Notes: generated from the sequence alone by a model not told the origin. 64,000 bases of DNA from Altererythrobacter sp. Root672 (GCF_001427865.1 NZ_LMHH01000001.1:310001-374000), one strand, 5' to 3'; numbered from the stretch's first letter, positions 42,654 through 51,843 are shown. Numbers and translations are program-made.

Positions 42654-44789
42654 ATGGGACGGGTGATGCATTTCACCGCTTCGAAGTTTGTTGCGCGGGC
42701 GGTTGCGGCCGTGGCGTCGCTGGGGCTGCTCGCCAATGGCATGGCGTTGAGCGCCGGGCCGGCCGAAGTTACCGGCGAGACCATGCGCAACGCCGATGCG
42801 GCGGCGAGCGTGGGTGATTGGCAATCGTACAGTCGCACCTGGGACGAACAGCGCTTCAGCCCGCTCGACCAGATCAACGCCGAAAACGTCGGGCGCCTCG
42901 GCCTTGCGTGGTACGACGACCTCGAGACCTTCCGCGGCGTCCAGGCCAGCCCGCTGGTGATCGACGGGGTGCTCTACAACGTCAGCATCTACAACATCGT
43001 CACCGCCTATGACGGCAAGACCGGCCGCAAGCTGTGGGCTTACGATCCCAAGGTCGGTGCCGAGTGGGCGCGGCTCGCCTGCTGCGGCCCTTCGGCGCGA
43101 GGCATCGCGGCGTGGAACGGCAAGATCTACATCGGCGCGCTCGATGGGCGGCTGATCGCGGTCGATGCCAAGACCGGCAAGGAAGTCTGGTCCAAGCAGA
43201 CCTTCGACGACAAGGACGCCTATTCGATCACCGGCGCGCCGCGGGTCTATGACGGCAAGGTCGTGATCGGCAACGGCGGCGCGGACTATGGCGTGCGCGG
43301 CTTCGTGGTCGCCTACGACGCGGAGACCGGCAAGCAGCTGTGGAAGTTCTACACTGTCCCCGGAAACCCGGCGGACGGACCCGACGGCGAGGCCTCGGAC
43401 TCGGCCATGAAGATCGCGCTGCCGACCTGGCACGGCGAGTGGTGGAAGTACGGTGGCGGCGGCACCGCGTGGGACAGCTTCGCGTACGATCCCAAGCTCA
43501 ACCTGGTCTACATCGGCACCGGCAACGGCTCGCCGCACATGTGGCACTTCCGCAGCGAGGGGAAGGGCGACAACCTGTTCCTCTGTTCGATCGTCGCGGT
43601 CGATGCGACGACGGGTGCCTACAAGTGGCACTACCAGATGGTCCCCGAAGAGGAGTGGGATTACACCTGCACCCAGCCGATGGTGCTGGCCGACATGCAG
43701 ATCGCCGGAAAGCCGCGGCAGGTCATCATGCAGGCGCCGAAGAACGGGTTCTTCTACGTCCTCGACCGCGCGACGGGTAAGCTGATCTCGGCCGAGACTT
43801 ATGTCTCAGAGAACACCTGGGCGAGCCGCATCGACCTTGAGACCGGACGCCCGGTGCTCCAGCCCGGCGCGCACAACACCACGACGCCGCACCTGATGAG
43901 CCCGAGCTGGCTCGCCGCGCATACTTGGCACCCGATGGCCTACAGCCCGCTGACTGGCCTGATGTACTTGAGCGCGCAGGAGCAGCCCTCGGTCTACGCG
44001 CGGGCGGAGGACGGCGCGTTCAACTTCGTCCATCACCGCTCGAACAGCGGGCAGGGCTACGGCAACATGCCGGAACTGCGGGCGCAGTTGCAGCAGGAGG
44101 CGAACGCCAAGGAGAAGGGCTATCTACTCGCCTGGAACCCGGTGACGCAGAGCGAGGCCTGGCGCGTGCCTTATGCGCATCCGGGCTCGGGCGGCGTGCT
44201 GGCGACGGCGGGCAACCTGCTGATCCAGGGCACGATCGACAAGACGCTGGCGATCTATCGCGCCGATACCGGGGCCAAGCTGTGGGAGATGAACATCGAC
44301 CAGGCGCCGGTCGCGGGCGCGATCACCTACATGATCGACGGCGAGCAATATATCGCGATCAACGCCGGGTGGGGCGGGTCACCGGTCTACAATCTCGGGC
44401 CGTTCCAGACTTCGACTGCCAAGCTGCTGGTGTTCAAGCTCGACGCCAAGGGCGTGACCTTGCCGCCACCGCCGCCACCCTCCGAGCTGCCCCGTCCGCC
44501 GATGCTGCGCGCCTCGGAAGCGCAAGTGGGCGAGGGCCGGGCGCTGTTCGGGCAGACCTGCAACCGCTGCCATGGCGACAACGCAGTCGGCGGGGTCAAG
44601 GACTTGCGCTTCATGACTGCCGAGACCCACGCGAAGTTCAACGATATCGTCCTCAAGGGTCTCTACGCCGACAAGGGCATGGCGAGCTTTGCCGACGTGC
44701 TCTCGGCTTCGGACGTGGAGGCGATCCATTCGTTCCTGATCGCCAGGGGCAACGAGGATTACGCGGACGCGTCCGCCAAGGCACAATAG
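42654..44789 (+). CDS. Quinohemoprotein (PQQ-dependent) alcohol-type dehydrogenase with C-terminal cytochrome c
   Basis: 711 residues. A signal peptide (FVARAVAAVASLGLLANGMALSA) is followed by an eight-bladed propeller with tryptophan-docking repeats (AYDGKTGRKLWAYDP, AVDAKTGKEVW, AYDAETGKQLWKFY, AVDATTGAYKWHYQ, ADTGAKLWEM) and the adjacent Cys-Cys in RLACCGPSARG that contacts PQQ. A Pro-rich linker leads to a cytochrome c domain with CNRCH and later Met in FADVL/KGMAS. Type II quinohemoprotein oxidising an alcohol or aldehyde; substrate unknown. ATG 42666 is an alternative start. Confidence 0.9.
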   Translation: MGRVMHFTASKFVARAVAAVASLGLLANGMALSAGPAEVTGETMRNADAAASVGDWQSYSRTWDEQRFSPLDQINAENVGRLGLAWYDDLETFRGVQASPLVIDGVLYNVSIYNIVTAYDGKTGRKLWAYDPKVGAEWARLACCGPSARGIAAWNGKIYIGALDGRLIAVDAKTGKEVWSKQTFDDKDAYSITGAPRVYDGKVVIGNGGADYGVRGFVVAYDAETGKQLWKFYTVPGNPADGPDGEASDSAMKIALPTWHGEWWKYGGGGTAWDSFAYDPKLNLVYIGTGNGSPHMWHFRSEGKGDNLFLCSIVAVDATTGAYKWHYQMVPEEEWDYTCTQPMVLADMQIAGKPRQVIMQAPKNGFFYVLDRATGKLISAETYVSENTWASRIDLETGRPVLQPGAHNTTTPHLMSPSWLAAHTWHPMAYSPLTGLMYLSAQEQPSVYARAEDGAFNFVHHRSNSGQGYGNMPELRAQLQQEANAKEKGYLLAWNPVTQSEAWRVPYAHPGSGGVLATAGNLLIQGTIDKTLAIYRADTGAKLWEMNIDQAPVAGAITYMIDGEQYIAINAGWGGSPVYNLGPFQTSTAKLLVFKLDAKGVTLPPPPPPSELPRPPMLRASEAQVGEGRALFGQTCNRCHGDNAVGGVKDLRFMTAETHAKFNDIVLKGLYADKGMASFADVLSASDVEAIHSFLIARGNEDYADASAKAQ

Positions 44790-44803
44790 GGGGAACTTTG
44801 AGG

Positions 44804-46567
44804 ATGCGTGCGATTACTCGATTGCTGGCGGGTTGCCTCGTGCTCGCCGCCACGCCGCTGGCGGCCCAGGCCCCGGGCGAAGACAGCGCGGTGCGCGTTC
44901 CCGCCTGTGACCGGGCTTGCCTGATCGGCTTGCTCCAGGCGCACATGAAGGCGCTCGAAGCGCGCGATCCCTCCAAGCTGCCGCTCGCCGCCAATGTGCG
45001 CGTCGCCGAGAACAACGTGTTCATCCCGGTAGGCGAGGGCCTGTGGGACACTGTGACGGGCGTTGACGCAGTGGGCCTCGAAACCGCCGACCCCTCGACG
45101 GGCAACGCTGCCTGGTTCGGCTCGGTCAAGGAGAACGGCGTGCCGGCGATCCTGGCCGTGCGCATCCATGTGACGGACGGCAAGATCGACGAGATCGAAA
45201 GCGTGGTCCACCGCAAGACCTCGCTCCCCGCGCCGTTCGGCGACGTGAGCAAGATGGTCCACGACCCTGAGTTCAATCAGGTCCTGCCGCCCGAACAGCG
45301 CCGCAGCCGCGAGCGGATGCACGCGATTGCAGATTCCTACTTCGACACGGTCGAGGTCAACGACGGCCAGGTCTTTGCGCCGTTCTCCGATGATTGCGGG
45401 CGGCTGGAGAACGGTATCTCCACCACCGCACCGCCTCCGGGCGGCGGGGGCGGCAATGCGGCGGCGATCGCTTCGGGTTGCCGGGCGCAGTTCGAGCTTG
45501 GGCTCTACCGCATCAACAAGCGCATCCGTCGCGACTTCTTCATCATCGACGAAGAGCGCGGGGTCGCCGTGGGCCGGGGCTTCTTCGACCACGCCAACGA
45601 GTGGGACCGTTATCTGCTGACCAACGGGCGTGAGATGAAGACCGCGCTCAAGTGGCCGAACTCGATCACGCTGCTCGAAGCTTTCCGGATCAAGGATGCG
45701 GAAATCCAGCGGATCGAGGCAGTGTTCACCTACGTTCCCTACTTCATGCAGAACCCGTTCTGGGGCCCGGCCGTGGCGCCGTCGCACCAGCCCGATCCCG
45801 CCGCTTGCGACACGGCTTGCGTGGCCGCCAATACCAATGCGGTGATGCAGGCCTATCCCGTTCGCGGGCAGTGGCAGCAGCTGCCCTGGGCGGACAAGGT
45901 CGCCTATGCCGAGAACAGCGTCGGCATCCGCGTGAACGAAGGCATCTGGCAAGGCATCACCGCCATCGACGCCAAGCCGCTGGTCGTGGCTGATGCCCAG
46001 ACCGGAAAGGGCGTATGGATCGGCCGGATCGAAGAGCACGGCCAACCCTCCTGGGCGGCGATCACCGTCACCAGCGCGGGTCGCCAGATCGGCGGGATCG
46101 ACGCGCTGATCCGGCGCAAGGAATACGGCACTCCCTACGTGGAGCCGGTCACTGCGCCGACCTTCGCCGTCGTCCCGCAAGGCAAGCGCACCTCACGCGC
46201 GGCGATGATCTCCGGCGCCGAGGCGTTCCAGACGGCCATGACCGCCAAGGACGGCAAGGCCCCAGCCGGGTTGGCCGACAGCTGCCGGTGGGTGGTCAAC
46301 GGCCAGGATGTCGCGGCCTGCGGTTCGGCGTTCGGCAGCGCGCCGCTCGCGGCGATCAGCCAGATCCGCGACAAGGAACTGCTGGCTGCCGACGAGAGCC
46401 GCGGCCTGATCGCTTACCGCATGTTCGAAGACCTCCCGGCCAGCGCGGGCAGCGGCTATCCGCTGACCTACCAGGTCGTGGTCCTCCTGCGCTTCGTCGA
46501 CGGCAAGATCGAACGCGTCGAGGCGTTCACTTCGGAACTGCCTTACGGAATGAAGCCGCACGACTGA
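44804..46567 (+). CDS. Secreted protein with two tandem ~300-residue SnoaL/DUF8021-like units
   Basis: 587 residues with a signal peptide (TRLLAGCLVLAATPLAAQA). Two similar halves begin at CDRACL (Cys35, Cys39) and CDTACV (Cys335, Cys339), exactly 300 residues apart. Each continues with AENN/AENS, an EGLW/EGIW block, GSVKENGVPA / GRIEEHGQPS, then KIDEIESVVHRK / QIGGIDALIRRK and a second segment ending in RIEAVFTYVPY / RVEAFTSELPY. This is the layout of NTF2/SnoaL-like domains. Encoded 14 bases after the dehydrogenase, so probably its partner; function unknown. Confidence 0.7.
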   Translation: MRAITRLLAGCLVLAATPLAAQAPGEDSAVRVPACDRACLIGLLQAHMKALEARDPSKLPLAANVRVAENNVFIPVGEGLWDTVTGVDAVGLETADPSTGNAAWFGSVKENGVPAILAVRIHVTDGKIDEIESVVHRKTSLPAPFGDVSKMVHDPEFNQVLPPEQRRSRERMHAIADSYFDTVEVNDGQVFAPFSDDCGRLENGISTTAPPPGGGGGNAAAIASGCRAQFELGLYRINKRIRRDFFIIDEERGVAVGRGFFDHANEWDRYLLTNGREMKTALKWPNSITLLEAFRIKDAEIQRIEAVFTYVPYFMQNPFWGPAVAPSHQPDPAACDTACVAANTNAVMQAYPVRGQWQQLPWADKVAYAENSVGIRVNEGIWQGITAIDAKPLVVADAQTGKGVWIGRIEEHGQPSWAAITVTSAGRQIGGIDALIRRKEYGTPYVEPVTAPTFAVVPQGKRTSRAAMISGAEAFQTAMTAKDGKAPAGLADSCRWVVNGQDVAACGSAFGSAPLAAISQIRDKELLAADESRGLIAYRMFEDLPASAGSGYPLTYQVVVLLRFVDGKIERVEAFTSELPYGMKPHD

Positions 46568-46600
46568 GCGGATGACCGTTCCGTGACGGTCAGACAGAAA

Positions 46601-46636
46601 AAGGGCCCAGGTGATGGTTCACCCGGGCCTTTTTTT
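46601..46636 (+). terminator. Intrinsic terminator after the dehydrogenase operon
   Basis: GGCCCAGGTGA pairs with TCACCCGGGCC (one G-T pair) around a short loop, followed by seven T. It ends the PQQ-dehydrogenase transcript, 34 bases after the stop. Confidence 0.9.
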
Positions 46637-46674
46637 CATTGCGACCTTGAGCTCTTCACCCAGGAGTTCGCGTC

Positions 46675-47049
46675 TCAGCGCATCGCGAGCGACGTTGTCC
46701 CAAGGCTCCGCAATCCGCGACGGGCGGCCGAGCGCGAATCGGTCCAACGGCCGTCGGAAAGTTCGAGTTCATATCCAACCCTGCTCGCCATCGCCGCCTT
46801 ATAGGCCGCTTCAGCCTTGGCCCATTGCCCGGTCTTCGCATAAGCGGTGCCGAGGTTGATCAGCACGGCCGGATCGCTGGGCTCTTTGACGCGCTGGGCT
46901 TCGAGCGTGCGAATGGCCTCTTCGGCCCGGCCTTCAATCAAAGATTCGAAGGCGACTTCCTTGACTTCGGTGACCACGGGTTCCGGGCCCGGCACTGAAG
47001 TAACTGAGTGCACGGCGATCACCGCCGATAGCACGAGCATTGCAGCCAT
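46675..47049 (-). CDS. Small TPR-repeat exported or membrane protein
   Basis: 124 residues. An N-terminal hydrophobic stretch (AAMLVLSAVIAVHSVTSV) may be a signal or anchor. Two TPR motifs are visible: FESLIEGRAEEAIRTLEAQRVKEPSDPAVLINLGTAYAKTGQWAKAEAAYKAAM. The C-terminus is basic. No partner is evident; TPR proteins act as scaffolds. Confidence 0.7.
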   Translation of the reverse strand: MAAMLVLSAVIAVHSVTSVPGPEPVVTEVKEVAFESLIEGRAEEAIRTLEAQRVKEPSDPAVLINLGTAYAKTGQWAKAEAAYKAAMASRVGYELELSDGRWTDSRSAARRGLRSLGTTSLAMR

Positions 47050-47119
47050 GGCATTTCTCCCCGCTTGCTATCTGGCGATAGTGCGCCCGCCCAACACCAT
47101 CTGCAATTAAAATGTAATA

Positions 47120-47137
47120 GTGTCATAAAACTGAAAT
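47120..47137 (+). promoter_or_regulatory. Pho-box-like site upstream of the lipoprotein/TonB-receptor pair
   Basis: Two 7-base units, GTGTCAT (47120-47126) and CTGAAAT (47131-47137), separated by AAAA, resemble the PhoB consensus CTGTCAT-N4-CTGTCAT at 11 of 14 positions. The surrounding ~200 bases are unusually AT-rich, as in regulated promoters. It is 167 bases before the lipoprotein start. Confidence 0.4.
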
Positions 47138-47303
47138 CATCGAAAAACGGGTTAACAGCAAGAGTCGTAATAAATGTAATATTTCGGACATATATCTATT
47201 TGGAGGGATTTGAAAAAAAACTGTCACCTCCCGGTCCTAACTGGCGAGTCGCGAACTTCGAATCGCGCCATCCGCATTCCCGGATTTTGAGGGGGACCGC
47301 TTC

Positions 47304-48923
47304 GTGACTAATTTTTCTCGCTCGCTCGTACTTGGCTGCAGTGTTCTTGCGCTTGCCGCCTGCGGTCCTGAGGACATTGCTTCCCCGGGCACCGGCGGAA
47401 ACATCACCATCAACAACCCGCCGGCTCCGACGCCGAGCCCGACTCCGACGCCGACTGCCCCGGCGCTGGTGACTCCGGCAGCGGGTTGCCCGACCATCTC
47501 TGACCCGCAAGGACTCACCAACAGCGGCACGATCACCGGCCCGACCGGCGAATGGCGCATTTGTGACCTGCCGCGGGTCGTTCGCGCGTCGAGCACCCTG
47601 CCGCGCCTTCCGGGCGTACTTTACCGCCTGAACGGGCGCGTGGACGTCGGTTGTGACGGTGGCTTCACTGCTCCGACCGCCGGCGCACCTTTTGCCACTT
47701 CGACAGTCGGCTGCCCGACCGCCACGCTGACGTCGGACACGGCCGTCCGACTGACGATTGAACCGGGCGTGGTCATCTATGGCGGCACCGGCCAGTCCTG
47801 GCTCGCAGTGAACCGCGGCAACTCGATCAGCGCGGTCGGCACCGCGACCCAGCCGATCGTGTTTACCAGCCGCGACAACGTCCAGGGCCTCGAAACCGAG
47901 ACCTCGCAAGGTAAGTGGGGCGGCGTCGTGCTGATGGGCCGCGCCGTTACCACGGACTGCACCACCGGCTCCGTCGCGGCGGGAACTTGCGAACGCCAGA
48001 CCGAAGGCGCGCCCGACCCGGCCCGCTTCGGCGGGGCGGACGACACGTACAACGCCGGCCGCTTGAGCTTCGTGCAGATCCGTTACTCGGGCTTCGTGCT
48101 AGGCTCGAACGTCGAACTCCAGTCTCTGACGACTGAGGCCGTCGGCAGCGGCACGATCATCGATCACATCCAAAGCCACAACAGCTCGGACGATGGCGCG
48201 GAGTTCTTCGGCGGCAAGTTCAACATGAAGTACTACATCGCCACCGGCGCTGACGACGACAGCCTCGACGTCGACACCGGCGCTCGCGTCGATGTCCAGT
48301 ACGCCCTGTTGCTGCAGCGTGATGCCAATGGTGACGCGCTGTTCGAAATCGACAGCAACGGCAACGAAGCCGACACCCCGCGCACCAACCTCAAGGTGGC
48401 CAACTTCACCGCCATCCAGCGGCAGGCCAGCGTCAACAATGACAACAACGACCAGGCCTCGGCCCTCTTCCGCGGCAACTCGGACATCACTCTCGTCAAC
48501 GGCCTGATCATCTCGCCGAACAACGAGTGCGTCCGCATGCACGGAACCGGGGCGGCTGGTCAGCGCACGACGTTGACGGCGCGTTCGGTGGCTCTGCAGT
48601 GCAACGCAACCAAGTTCATCGGCAGCGGCACGGCGGGCGTCGCCTTCACTGCTGGCGATGTGGCGGCGGTGTTCGCGGGCAACAACAACAGCGATGCCTT
48701 CACCAACACGCTCACCGGCCTGTTCATCAACGGCGCCAACGAGACCGCCCTGGTGGCGACCGATCCGAAGACGATCTCCTCGTTCTTCGACTCGACTACC
48801 TGGGCCGGCGCAGTGCGGAACTCGACCGATACCTGGTACGCTGGCTGGACCTGTAACAGTGCGATCGCGGACTTCGGCACCGGCAATTCGGGCGCCTGCA
48901 CCACCCTGCCTAAGATCGTGTGA
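47304..48923 (+). CDS. Surface-type lipoprotein with beta-helix-like repeats, partner of the TonB receptor
   Basis: 539 residues. Signal with lipobox LAAC (Cys20), a Thr/Pro linker (APTPSPTPTPTAP), then many short strands: TIEPGVVIYGG, GNSISAVGTATQPIVFTS, SGTIIDHIQSHNSSDDGAEFFGG, DSLDVDTGARVDVQYALL, consistent with a right-handed parallel beta-helix. GTG start after GGGGGA. It precedes a TonB-dependent receptor, so it may bind the receptor's substrate at the cell surface. Substrate unknown; paired Cys (GC...GC, CTTGSVAAGTC) suggest disulfides. Confidence 0.7.
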   Translation: MTNFSRSLVLGCSVLALAACGPEDIASPGTGGNITINNPPAPTPSPTPTPTAPALVTPAAGCPTISDPQGLTNSGTITGPTGEWRICDLPRVVRASSTLPRLPGVLYRLNGRVDVGCDGGFTAPTAGAPFATSTVGCPTATLTSDTAVRLTIEPGVVIYGGTGQSWLAVNRGNSISAVGTATQPIVFTSRDNVQGLETETSQGKWGGVVLMGRAVTTDCTTGSVAAGTCERQTEGAPDPARFGGADDTYNAGRLSFVQIRYSGFVLGSNVELQSLTTEAVGSGTIIDHIQSHNSSDDGAEFFGGKFNMKYYIATGADDDSLDVDTGARVDVQYALLLQRDANGDALFEIDSNGNEADTPRTNLKVANFTAIQRQASVNNDNNDQASALFRGNSDITLVNGLIISPNNECVRMHGTGAAGQRTTLTARSVALQCNATKFIGSGTAGVAFTAGDVAAVFAGNNNSDAFTNTLTGLFINGANETALVATDPKTISSFFDSTTWAGAVRNSTDTWYAGWTCNSAIADFGTGNSGACTTLPKIV

Positions 48924-48932
48924 TGAATTGGA

Positions 48933-49007
48933 GGGGCGTGCCTCGGAGACATTCCGAGGCCGCCCCTTCGTCATATCCGGGCTCCGCCCGGTTTTGTTTT
49001 TTGTTTT
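48933..49007 (+). terminator. Tandem hairpins between the lipoprotein and TonB receptor genes
   Basis: First hairpin: GGGGCG...CCTCGGA with TCCGAGG...CGCCCC (48933-48966). Second: CCGGGC (48977-48982) with GCCCGG (48986-48991), then TTTTGTTTTTTGTTTT. Together they form a strong terminator inside a same-strand pair, so the receptor is probably made at lower level than the lipoprotein. Confidence 0.8.
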
Positions 49008-49026
49008 ACCCATGGGGGTCTGAGTT

Positions 49027-51705
49027 ATGACCACTGGCAAGAAGCTGGCTGGGCTGCTTCTTCTCACCACCGCGCTTACCTGTCCGATTTCGGCATGGGC
49101 GCAGGATGCCGCTTCGCCGGCGGAGCCTGAGGAAGTTGCGGCTCCCGATGCGGGCGCTGAACCGGCTTCCGAGGACCAAGCGGTCGAGGATACCGACATC
49201 TCGATCCCTGGCGGGGCGATCATCGTCACCGGCCGCATCAACCGCGATCCGACACAGGGTGCGTCGCAAGTCCTCTCGGTCCTCACGACCGAGCAGATCG
49301 CGCGTACCGGCGAAGGCAACATCGCCGGCGCGCTTGGCCGAGTAACCGGCCTGAGCGTGGTCGGATCGGGCTTCGTCTATGTGCGCGGCCTGGGCGATCG
49401 CTATTCGCTGGCCCTGCTCAACGGCTCCCCCCTGCCGAGCCCCGAACCGCTGCGGCGTGTGGTCCCGCTCGACCTGTTCCCGACCGGCGTCATCGCCTCG
49501 TCGCTGGTGCAGAAGAGCTATTCGGCCAACTACCCGGGTGAATTCGGCGGCGGCGTTATCAACCTGACCACCAAGGCGATTCCGAACGAGGCGTTCCTCA
49601 CTGTCGGCATCGGCGGGCAGTGGGATACCGAAACCACCAACCAGCTCGGTTATGACTACTTCGGCAGTTCGACCGACTGGACCGGCTTCGACAACGGCCA
49701 GCGCGACACCCCGCCGGCCTTGCAGGCCTTCTTCGACAGCGGCGCAAGGATCAGCGATGGCACGGTCGATACGCAGGCGATCGCCAGCCAGCTGGTCACC
49801 GGCCGCAACGCCATCGTGCAGCGCTGGAGTCACCTGCCGCTCAACTACTCGATCTCGCTTTCGGGCGGTGACTCATGGGAAGTGGGCGACGGCGAACTCG
49901 GCTTGATCGTCGGCGGCGGCTTCAGCAGCAAGTGGCTCAACCGCGACGCGATCCAGCAGACCTCGCTCAGCGCTGACCTCTCGACGCTCGACACCGATTT
50001 CCGCCGTGTGACGACCGACCAGCGCATGGTCACCAACGCTCTCGTCGGCTTTGGCTACGAGTTCGGCGATCACACGATCCGCTGGACCAACCTGTTCATC
50101 CGCGACACCATCAAGCAGGCCCGTCTTGCCCAGGGCGAGAAGGACCAGGGCATCGCCGACTTCCTGCAACAGGACACGGCTTGGTACGAGCGCCAGTTGA
50201 TCGACACCCAGATCGTCGGCGAATTCCAGATCGCCGACCGGTTCGGGCTCGACGTTCGTGCCGGCTATGCCAACTCGCAGCGTGAAGCTCCGTTCGAACT
50301 CTCGTTCGAATATGTGCGCTCGAACTCGGCGACCGACCCGCTCGGTGACCAGTTCGTCAACCGCCTGAACCGCAATAGCGGCTCGGCAGATGTCGCCTTC
50401 TCGGACCTCAATGAGGACCTGTGGTCGGGCGGATTGGACTTGAGCTACGAGGTTGTCCCCGAGGTCACCGTCACTGTTGGTGGTGCTTATCAGGACACCA
50501 AGCGCACCCAGTCACGTCGCGGCTTCCTGTTCGACGCTCCGTCGACCTTCGAACCGGCCGTGGGCCTGTTCCGTCCGGATCTGCTGCTGCAGCCTTCGGT
50601 CATCGATTTCTACAACATCGGCCTGATCGAAGAAGACGAGAGCACTCCGTCGTTCCTGGCCGAGCTCGAAACCTATGCCTCCTATGGCAAAGCCACCATC
50701 GAGTTCGCCGAAGGCGTCAGCCTCGACGCCGGTGTGCGCTTTGAAGCGGCCGACCAGACGGTCACGCCGATCCAGGTGTTCACCAACCCGACGGGATCGA
50801 CTGCCAGCACGGCGCTGAGCGACAGCTATTGGCTGCCCGGCGCAACCCTCACTTGGGAAGTGCAGCCCGACTTGCAGCTGCGTGCGAGCGCTTCGAAAAC
50901 GATTGCCCGGCCGCAGTTCCGCGAGCTGATCTACCAACCGTACACCGACCCGGAGAGCAACCGCTCCTACATCGGCAACCCGCTGCTGGTGGATAGCGTG
51001 CTGTGGAACGGCGAACTTCGCGGCGAATGGTATTTCGATGCCAACCAGCGCGTCTCGGTCGCCGGCTTCTACAAGAAGATCGACCGGCCGATCGAAGCCT
51101 TCGTGACCCAGCTGAGCGGCTTGCTGACGACCAGCTACGCCAACGCGCCGGAAGCGCAGCTCTATGGCGGCGAGCTCGAAGTCCAAAAGTACTTCGAATT
51201 CGCTCCGGGTACCCTGCCGGGCGATCGCCGGGTCGTTTTCATCGGGAACTACACCTTCACCCAGTCGAAGCTGAAAGTCGGTGCCGACGACACGACCGCG
51301 GCCTTTGCCGCCTCGTCGAGCCTGGCGACCGACTATTTCCGCGACGGTTCTCCGCTGACCGGGCAATCGGACCACATCGTCAACGTCCAGATCGGCCTCG
51401 AGCATCCCGACCGGCTCTCGCAGCAAACCATCCTGCTGACTTATGCGAGCAATCGCGTGGTAAGCCGCGGCCTCAACGGCACGCCGCCGCAGCCGGACGT
51501 GATCGAGAAGCCGGGTCTGCGCCTGGACTTCGTCGCCCGCGAAGGCGTGCAGCTGGCCGGCAAGGAAGTGGAGCTCAAATTCGAGGTCCGCAACATCCTC
51601 GGCACCGGGCACGAGGAGTTCCAGCAGTCGGAAACCAACCGCATCGACGTGAACACCTACGACATGGGCCGCCTGATCTCGGTTTCGGCGCAGGTAACAT
51701 TCTGA
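49027..51705 (+). CDS. TonB-dependent outer-membrane receptor
   Basis: 892 residues. Signal peptide to AWAQ, acidic linker, then an N-terminal plug: GAIIVTGRINRD, QVLSVLTTEQIARTGEGNIAGALGRVTGL, YVRGLGDRYSLALLNGSPLPSPEP, NYPGEFGGGVINLTTK. The barrel ends in SVSAQVTF with a terminal Phe, typical of outer-membrane proteins. The plug lies in the class used for large or carbohydrate-like ligands (LNGSPLPSPEP). Energised by TonB/ExbBD, which are not in the window. Confidence 0.9.
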   Translation: MTTGKKLAGLLLLTTALTCPISAWAQDAASPAEPEEVAAPDAGAEPASEDQAVEDTDISIPGGAIIVTGRINRDPTQGASQVLSVLTTEQIARTGEGNIAGALGRVTGLSVVGSGFVYVRGLGDRYSLALLNGSPLPSPEPLRRVVPLDLFPTGVIASSLVQKSYSANYPGEFGGGVINLTTKAIPNEAFLTVGIGGQWDTETTNQLGYDYFGSSTDWTGFDNGQRDTPPALQAFFDSGARISDGTVDTQAIASQLVTGRNAIVQRWSHLPLNYSISLSGGDSWEVGDGELGLIVGGGFSSKWLNRDAIQQTSLSADLSTLDTDFRRVTTDQRMVTNALVGFGYEFGDHTIRWTNLFIRDTIKQARLAQGEKDQGIADFLQQDTAWYERQLIDTQIVGEFQIADRFGLDVRAGYANSQREAPFELSFEYVRSNSATDPLGDQFVNRLNRNSGSADVAFSDLNEDLWSGGLDLSYEVVPEVTVTVGGAYQDTKRTQSRRGFLFDAPSTFEPAVGLFRPDLLLQPSVIDFYNIGLIEEDESTPSFLAELETYASYGKATIEFAEGVSLDAGVRFEAADQTVTPIQVFTNPTGSTASTALSDSYWLPGATLTWEVQPDLQLRASASKTIARPQFRELIYQPYTDPESNRSYIGNPLLVDSVLWNGELRGEWYFDANQRVSVAGFYKKIDRPIEAFVTQLSGLLTTSYANAPEAQLYGGELEVQKYFEFAPGTLPGDRRVVFIGNYTFTQSKLKVGADDTTAAFAASSSLATDYFRDGSPLTGQSDHIVNVQIGLEHPDRLSQQTILLTYASNRVVSRGLNGTPPQPDVIEKPGLRLDFVAREGVQLAGKEVELKFEVRNILGTGHEEFQQSETNRIDVNTYDMGRLISVSAQVTF

Positions 51706-51712
51706 GTTCAAT

Positions 51713-51843
51713 CCTCCCCGAGCTCGCTCGGGGAGGGGGACCGTCCGCGCAGCGGATGGTGGAGGGGTGTCGCGTTCTTACGCCTACCCCTCCGTCACGC
51801 GCCTAGCGGCGCGCGCCACCTCCCCGAGACAAGCTCGGAGAGG
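51713..51843. repeat. Intergenic palindromic repeat, copy 3
   Basis: The most diverged of the three copies (see 31473, 35023). The left terminal hairpin is perfect with a TC loop; the right one has GAGACAAGCTCGGAGAGG with two mismatches. The shared centre CTACCCCTCCGTCACGCGCCTAGCGGCGCG remains. Lies between convergent genes. Confidence 0.85.

Noticed and set aside
42525-43631. 368-residue minus-strand frame within the dehydrogenase gene
   Set aside because: Antisense shadow; the plus strand shows clear PQQ propeller repeats and a CNRCH heme site.
43925-44803. Upstream extension of the duplicated secreted protein's frame
   Set aside because: It lies within the PQQ dehydrogenase in another frame; the signal peptide at 44804 marks the real start.
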